64,000 nucleotides of DNA from Baylisascaris procyonis (taxonomy: Eukaryota > Nematoda > Chromadorea > Rhabditida > Ascarididae): the NCBI GenBank assembly GCA_037389465.1, contig JAZARR010000078.1:3472001-3536000 (forward strand). The letters are read 5' to 3'. The notes under the pieces were generated by a model. That model saw only the letters and a program-made list of their open reading frames with translations, ran no database searches and was not told the DNA's origin. This document shows, piece after piece, positions 60,974 to 64,000 of the stretch (position 1 is the stretch's first letter; every line of letters starts with the position of its first letter). Both the position numbers and the translations under genes were made by a program.

Positions 60974-63900
60974 TTTTGCCGTTTTGAGATTGTTGTTGCT
61001 CATCGAAGATGCTTGTGCGACAGTGACGGATTCTGAGAACTGTAACATTCAGGATTTCTGTGGTCAGGTGTCATACGCGTGGTCTAAAACTTTGTGACTT
61101 TCATCGTTTTTGTTGGCTCTGCTTATCTTATTAGGGTGGTTAACTGTAAATTAAACTGCAATTTCTGTCGAAGTAATTTTCTTTGAAAGATACAAAACCC
61201 TATGGAGTTTTCATTTTGAAGCCCAAATTCAAAGGCATTCTGATTTCTTTTTGAGTGAAAATTATTGGAGATCACTGATGTCTGGCGCGTTCTAAGAGAA
61301 ATGGCATATACTGCTACTCATTTTTGGCAATAAACAACTTGGCACTAGTTCACTGAGCACTAAATTTTGTCAGTAATGCCGACAGAGAATCAATAGATGA
61401 AATGTCTCATATATCCCCGATAAAAGGCGATAATTTTATGCATCAAATAAAGCAGTTCAATTGTCCGATGAAATTCTAAATAAAGATAAAGCAATTTTAT
61501 TGTTGGAGGAAAGTCAAATTTTCATGAGGTATTTTAATATATTTCATTTTAATTCATATATATTTTGCAGAGAATATTATGAGTATATTTTTAATGATTA
61601 AAATATTTCATTATATTGGTTTGATCGTTTCATGTTTCTAAAGCGTTCGAATCTCATTTAATTAACTAAATAATAATAAATCAGTTAGAAAATTTCTCTA
61701 ACGAAAGCGATACATTTGATTGATAAATATCTATTTTATTTGTAAAGGTTGTGTGACAAAAGAATTGCCCTCTGTGATGCATAAAATTCGATCAATTGCG
61801 AGCGTCATTTATGCTGTCTGATGTTCGCTGTTTTGCAGCTAGTCCAATGAGTATCGATGTTATTTTATCACTGTTATTTTCTTGAGGATTGTTCTATCAT
61901 CATCATTTACACACAAATCATTACTTAAAATGGTCGATCATATTCGAATATATCCCTATGTAAGTACACTTCGAAAGCGATGCTAGCGTCGTCTTTTTGG
62001 TGTCTCGTCTACTTCATTTGCTGAGGTATTCAAGTTTTGCATTTCCATTCCACGATAAAAATTAGAATTCAAACTACAAATAACTAGCAGATTATATTTA
62101 ACTAGGTAGTAGTGTGAACAAATTAAAAAAAAAAAATTGATTTCCCTAAATTTTCGATCATTTGGGAAATAAGATTTCGTTTATATTTCTCCTCCATTTC
62201 CGTTGAGGATTTTTTAAACAATTGACGGAATCAACCGTGTGTCAATATCCTCGGAGGTGCGAAATTGGTTAAGTCCCATTAACGATTAAAGTGACCGTAA
62301 ATATTAATCGAATTGTGATGCTGCTATTTTTGAAAATTGTAGACGTTCGTTTTATGCAACTCGTCACAATGAACGTGTTGGAGATTGCATATTATTGCGC
62401 CTTTTATATAAATATTCGCAAATATATGCATATATGTGTATAATTAGTTGCAATGTTACTATATTTTCGAACTTGCAGGGTTGTAATCGTTGAGAGCGTT
62501 TTACTAGCGTAAAATGATGCGCTTTATTTTTTATTATTATTATTTTTTATTATTTTTATTTTTTTGTTTATCGCTTGTCTAGTGCATGTCTTCCTTTTTT
62601 TGCAAGCCTCATTTGCACTGTTCCTCTCACTGATGATTAGCAATCTCTAGATTGTTCATATTATTGTTATACTAAAGCTATTTTGCTTGAAATTCGTTTG
62701 GCATTTATGCTTCTCGATTTTTGATGCACATTTAAATTATGCTTTAGCCTATTTCTTTCTTCTTTTTTTTTTCTTTTCGATTACAATGATTTTCTCCCAA
62801 ATTTTTTTTTTAGTAAATTTAATTTCTTTATTGAAATCTTCATTTATTTTTTATTTTTATTATGCGAATCTAGCGGATATACTTCTTTTTTCTTTTTTTT
62901 TTTTAAAGCAATGCAGTTATTAGGTATTTCTTTAAGAGGTTTATATAGCCGTGCATTTATCTTATCCGTTTTTATTGATCATATTTGAGATGAATGTAAA
63001 GAGTAAAGGTCAACGTGCCAAATAACTTAGTCAATATGCCAAAGGGCGACGTCTTTCGAGCAAAACTTGCTATGTTTATTTGCATAAATATTTCCTTTCA
63101 CTGTAATCTTCCAGCCTATTTAGTTAAGTGTTTATTCCCACGTCTCTTCCCGCTTGTGCTACATCTTGTCTACTGTCATCGTTTTGCTTGTCGCAATTTC
63201 ATCGCATACGCTTTGCGACCTCTTTTAAACGATTGGAATTGAAATATTCAAATTTAAGTTTAATAAATACAGGCAGGGAAGAAGTGGTACCCGAATTGGA
63301 GCCGCAAGAAATAAGGCAAATTAGCAACAAATGATTATCGATTTTTACCTGTGAAAAGTATAATGCGATAGCTATTTGTTGCTAATTCGTAGTGCCTGTT
63401 TTTTTTTTTTTTTTTTTTGGAACTTTTTGAGTCTTTTCTATTTGAGCAGGAATTGAGCACTTCATTTCGAGGATTTCCGTCCTGATTTTTGACGTTCACT
63501 ATTTATTTGCGATTTTTTCATTACCACTTCAAAGCGATTCAATATTATTTCATTTGATTATTAGTGTACTAAATTCAAATATTGCACAACGATTTGATTA
63601 AGTGATGCGTTTTATTTCAAATGATTTGTTTATTTGCAATTTTGACTGCCTAATAATGCAACGAAAAATCTCTTAAAAAAACTAGATTAGACGTTGAAAA
63701 AAAAAATAAAAAATAAAATAGGATTAATGATGCTTCATACGTTATTGTTACCTCGCAATTCTGGAGGGTTATTTTCGAAGATAATTACTGTCTCTTTATA
63801 AATGTATATCGATGCAAATGTGATCTGTGCTTTGAATTTGTGATAATTATTATTTTTTTATTGTTTCTATTTTTTTTTTTAATATTGATTTATTAAAAAT

Positions 63901-64000
63901 TCTTACACTAAAAATCACACCGCTAAATCATCGAAGGGATAAGCGGAAATAAATTTCAAACATATATGCCCTAATAGAAATCAAAATGTAACAATTTGTT
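60974..64000. other. Region downstream of ring1
   Basis: AATAAA signals for ring1 are possible at 61329, 61446 and 61479. The rest is A+T-rich with T/A microsatellites (about 62520-62565). Two short open segments with splice-like starts, near 62342 and 63276-63334 (the latter ending PELEPQEIRQISNK and a stop), could be exons of another gene but have no recognised family. Confidence 0.4.

Overview
Eukaryotic DNA from a nematode, most likely a parasitic species of the ascarid/spirurid type. The sequence is A+T-rich with long homopolymer T runs. Genes are split into many short exons (mostly 60-280 bases) with GT...AG introns of about 200-1700 bases, and acceptors usually read TTTCAG or TTTTAG. 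Several first exons follow an AG that could serve as a spliced-leader trans-splice site. The phylum is an inference from gene structure and protein similarity. Exons were joined by hand, using splice signals, reading phase and similarity to known families.

Layout, left to right. (1) 1-3318, + strand: the last exons of an unrecognised gene. (2) 9724-25121, + strand: a 25-exon SUZ12 gene (Polycomb repressive complex 2, about 1061 residues) with N-terminal region, degenerate zinc finger and VEFS box. (3) About 30268-35476, + strand: a lipid phosphate phosphatase (PAP2/PLPP family) with its three catalytic motifs. (4) 41110-37755, - strand: a tetraspanin, convergent with the phosphatase, with an AATAAA signal about 20 bases past its stop. 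(5) 41261-44700: retroelement debris. It holds a frameshifted reverse transcriptase with a YVDD box, a 20-bp x4 tandem repeat, two diverged copies of an A+T-rich unit, and a sequence resembling a hammerhead ribozyme core. (6) 48953-48747, and perhaps 51324-51225, - strand: exon(s) of an unrecognised gene. (7) 51689-60973, + strand: a 14-exon RING1/RNF2 gene (Polycomb repressive complex 1, about 623 residues) with an N-terminal C3HC4 RING and a C-terminal RAWUL domain.

The main point of interest is that core subunits of both Polycomb complexes lie on one strand about 26.6 kb apart, with a lipid phosphatase and a tetraspanin between them. SUZ12 scaffolds the H3K27 methyltransferase and RING1 is the H2A ubiquitin ligase. 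The SUZ12 copy keeps a clear VEFS box but has lost the last zinc ligand of its finger. Remaining intergenic DNA holds decayed LINE sequence, a tRNA-like remnant, hairpins, microsatellites and a few candidate exons. I saw no CRISPR array, rRNA or intact tRNA.
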